Shown in pieces: positions 62,934 through 64,000 of a DNA stretch of 64,000 nt (the first letter of the stretch is position 1; every line of letters starts with the position of its first letter). The notes under the pieces are model-generated. The model had not been told where the DNA came from and searched no databases. It was given only the letters and a program-made list of their open reading frames with translations. The DNA lies in assembly GCF_004564375.1 (NCBI RefSeq), contig NZ_CP038267.1, positions 2,792,501-2,856,500 on the forward strand. Reading direction: 5' to 3'. A program made the position numbers and the translations under genes. This DNA comes from Nocardioides euryhalodurans. Lineage in GTDB: Bacteria > Actinomycetota > Actinomycetes > Propionibacteriales > Nocardioidaceae.

Positions 62934-63577
62934 CCCAGAGCCCCCACGGGTTCGGTGACGAGGCGGCCGAGATGGCCAACGAGACCGAGGTCGAGGCGGC
63001 CCTGCGCGAGCAGGCCGCCTCGGCCCCGGCCGCCGAGGAGCCGGCCGAAGGCCAGGACATCAGCGGCGTCGACAACTGGGTCGAGGAGGGCGGGCCGCTC
63101 GAGCCGTCCGACGTCGCCGAGGTCGAGCAGGAGGTCGCTGCTGCCGGCGACGACGTGGCCGTCGCGCTCGCGGAGCGTACGGCCGACCTGCAGCGGCTGC
63201 AGGCGGAGTTCCTCAACTACAAGCGGCGGGTCGACCGCGACCGCGAGCTCCACGCGGAGAACGCCCGCTACCAGGTGCTCGTCCCGATCATCGAGGTGCT
63301 CGACACCGTCGACCGGGCCAAGGAGCACGGCGACCTCGACGACGGCTTCCGTGCCGTCGCCGAGCAGCTCGAGCGGGTCGTGACCGGCCTCGGGCTCGCC
63401 CGGTTCGGCGAGGTCGGCGAGCCGTTCGACCCCAACCTCCACGAGGCGCTCTCCCACATCGGGGAGGATCCTGACGTGGCGGTGACCACCTGCAAGGTGA
63501 TCGCCAAGGCGGGCTACCGCATCGGCGACCGCGTCGTGCGGGCCGCGCAGGTGCTGGTGGTCGACCCGGCGTCCTGA
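62930..63577 (+). CDS. grpE: Nucleotide exchange factor GrpE
   Basis: A 215-residue protein that releases ADP from DnaK. The acidic disordered N-terminus (about 75 residues) is longer than in E. coli. The coiled coil contains [22 protein letters not shown]. The C-terminal beta domain contains [12 protein letters not shown] and [16 protein letters not shown]. The GTG start overlaps the dnaK stop. Confidence 0.95.
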
Positions 63578-63623
63578 CCGGACGAGCGACCACGACCGAC
63601 GAGGCGGAGAGGAGCGGGGTGAG

Positions 63624-64000
63624 GTGAGCACGAGCGAGGGCGTACGCCCTGACTGGGCGACCAAGGACTTCTACCAGGTCCTCGGCGTGCCCAAGGACGC
63701 GAGCGCGGCCGACATCAAGAAGGCGTACCGCACCCTCGCGCGCGAGAACCACCCCGACTCCAACCCCGGCGACTCCCCCGACAGCAGGGCCAAGCACGCC
63801 AGATTCAAGGAGGTCGCCGAGGCCTACGACGTCGTCGGTGACCCCGACAAGCGCACCAAGTACGACGAGGTGCGGGCGGCGTACGCCTCGGGGGGCTTCG
63901 GCTTCCCACGGGGCGGCTACGACGCCGGCCAGGGGGGCTTCGACGTCAGCGACCTCTTCGGCGACCGGGCGCGGTCCGGCGGCGGGCTGGGCGACATGTT
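63624..64000 (+). CDS. dnaJ: Chaperone protein DnaJ, N-terminal part
   Basis: The first 125 residues before the window ends. The J-domain is [21 protein letters not shown] through the HPD motif (ENHPDSNPG) and [23 protein letters not shown] Gly/Phe-rich linker then starts ([11 protein letters not shown]). The N-terminal extension [14 protein letters not shown] is typical of the actinobacterial DnaJ1 in dnaK operons. GAGAGGAG precedes the GTG at 63624. It stimulates the DnaK ATPase. Confidence 0.92.
   Translation, partial: MSTSEGVRPDWATKDFYQVLGVPKDASAADIKKAYRTLARENHPDSNPGDSPDSRAKHARFKEVAEAYDVVGDPDKRTKYDEVRAAYASGGFGFPRGGYDAGQGGFDVSDLFGDRARSGGGLGDM

Overview
The window is very GC-rich, densely coded DNA with many GTG starts and 4-base stop/start overlaps. 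It reads as a chromosome segment of an actinobacterium, most likely Nocardioidaceae (Nocardioides-like). Supporting marks are a mycothiol-dependent-type enzyme domain, a mycobacterial-type dUMP-forming dCTP deaminase, an iron-regulated siderophore operon behind IdeR/DtxR-type boxes, an EtfD-type Fe-S membrane reductase, HAIR/HspR control of dnaK, and several promoters that look leaderless. I see no phage, integrase, transposase, CRISPR array or rRNA. One tRNA (Gly, CCC) is present. The genus is an inference.

Layout. 0-11.6 kb: end of an Nramp-type metal transporter, a Pro/Trp-repeat membrane protein, an SDR and mycothiol-type enzyme pair, a DEAD-box RNA helicase, an NAD(P)-dependent dehydrogenase, a large acyl-CoA dehydrogenase divergent from an Rrf2 regulator, a DUF2461 protein, a lipoprotein and a C39-like secreted protein. 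11.9-17.6 kb: tRNA-Gly, dcd, and a five-gene siderophore uptake operon (binding lipoprotein, two permeases, ATPase, siderophore-interacting flavoreductase). 17.6-25.3 kb: a ribbon-helix-helix regulator with a DUF4097 protein and a small protein, a sodium/solute symporter with a small partner, and etfD, which passes beta-oxidation electrons to the quinone pool. 25.4-31.4 kb: a secreted M19-like protein, an IclR regulator, a coiled-coil membrane protein, a secreted vanadium haloperoxidase-like protein and a LuxR regulator. 31.5-34.7 kb: hutH-hutU. 34.7-44.4 kb: a nuclease-fold protein between two matching hairpins, a phosphotransferase, two citrate lyase/malyl-CoA lyase-like genes, a methyltransferase with a LuxR-type regulator, and a BCCT transporter. 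44.6-49.0 kb: a nitroreductase and an M20 amidohydrolase-hutF-hutI operon. 49-60.8 kb: a large LuxR ATPase regulator, an Asp-rich leader ORF coupled to a cupin/JmjC oxygenase, a sucrase/ferredoxin-like protein, an S10 peptidase, a cytochrome P450, an MFS exporter and an aldo/keto reductase. 61-64 kb: dnaK-grpE-dnaJ (dnaJ cut by the window end).

Histidine degradation is split between two operons 10.5 kb apart. Together they cover histidine to urocanate (HutH), imidazolone propionate (HutU), formimidoyl-glutamate (HutI) and formyl-glutamate (HutF), with an M20 amidohydrolase as candidate for the last step. Both operons carry the same 14-16 bp palindrome at the same distance (centre 62.5 bp) before the first ATG. 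A third copy precedes the coiled-coil membrane protein gene.

The most unusual feature is repeat DNA that enters coding sequence. A 71-bp repeat lies in frame inside hutF, and its second copy supplies the stop codon of the P450 gene. A second palindromic repeat family has one copy in frame in the acidic tail of EtfD and one copy near the tRNA. A third pair of hairpins brackets the nuclease-like gene, and one of them supplies stop codons for two convergent genes. The EtfD tail also carries seven SLFD motifs.
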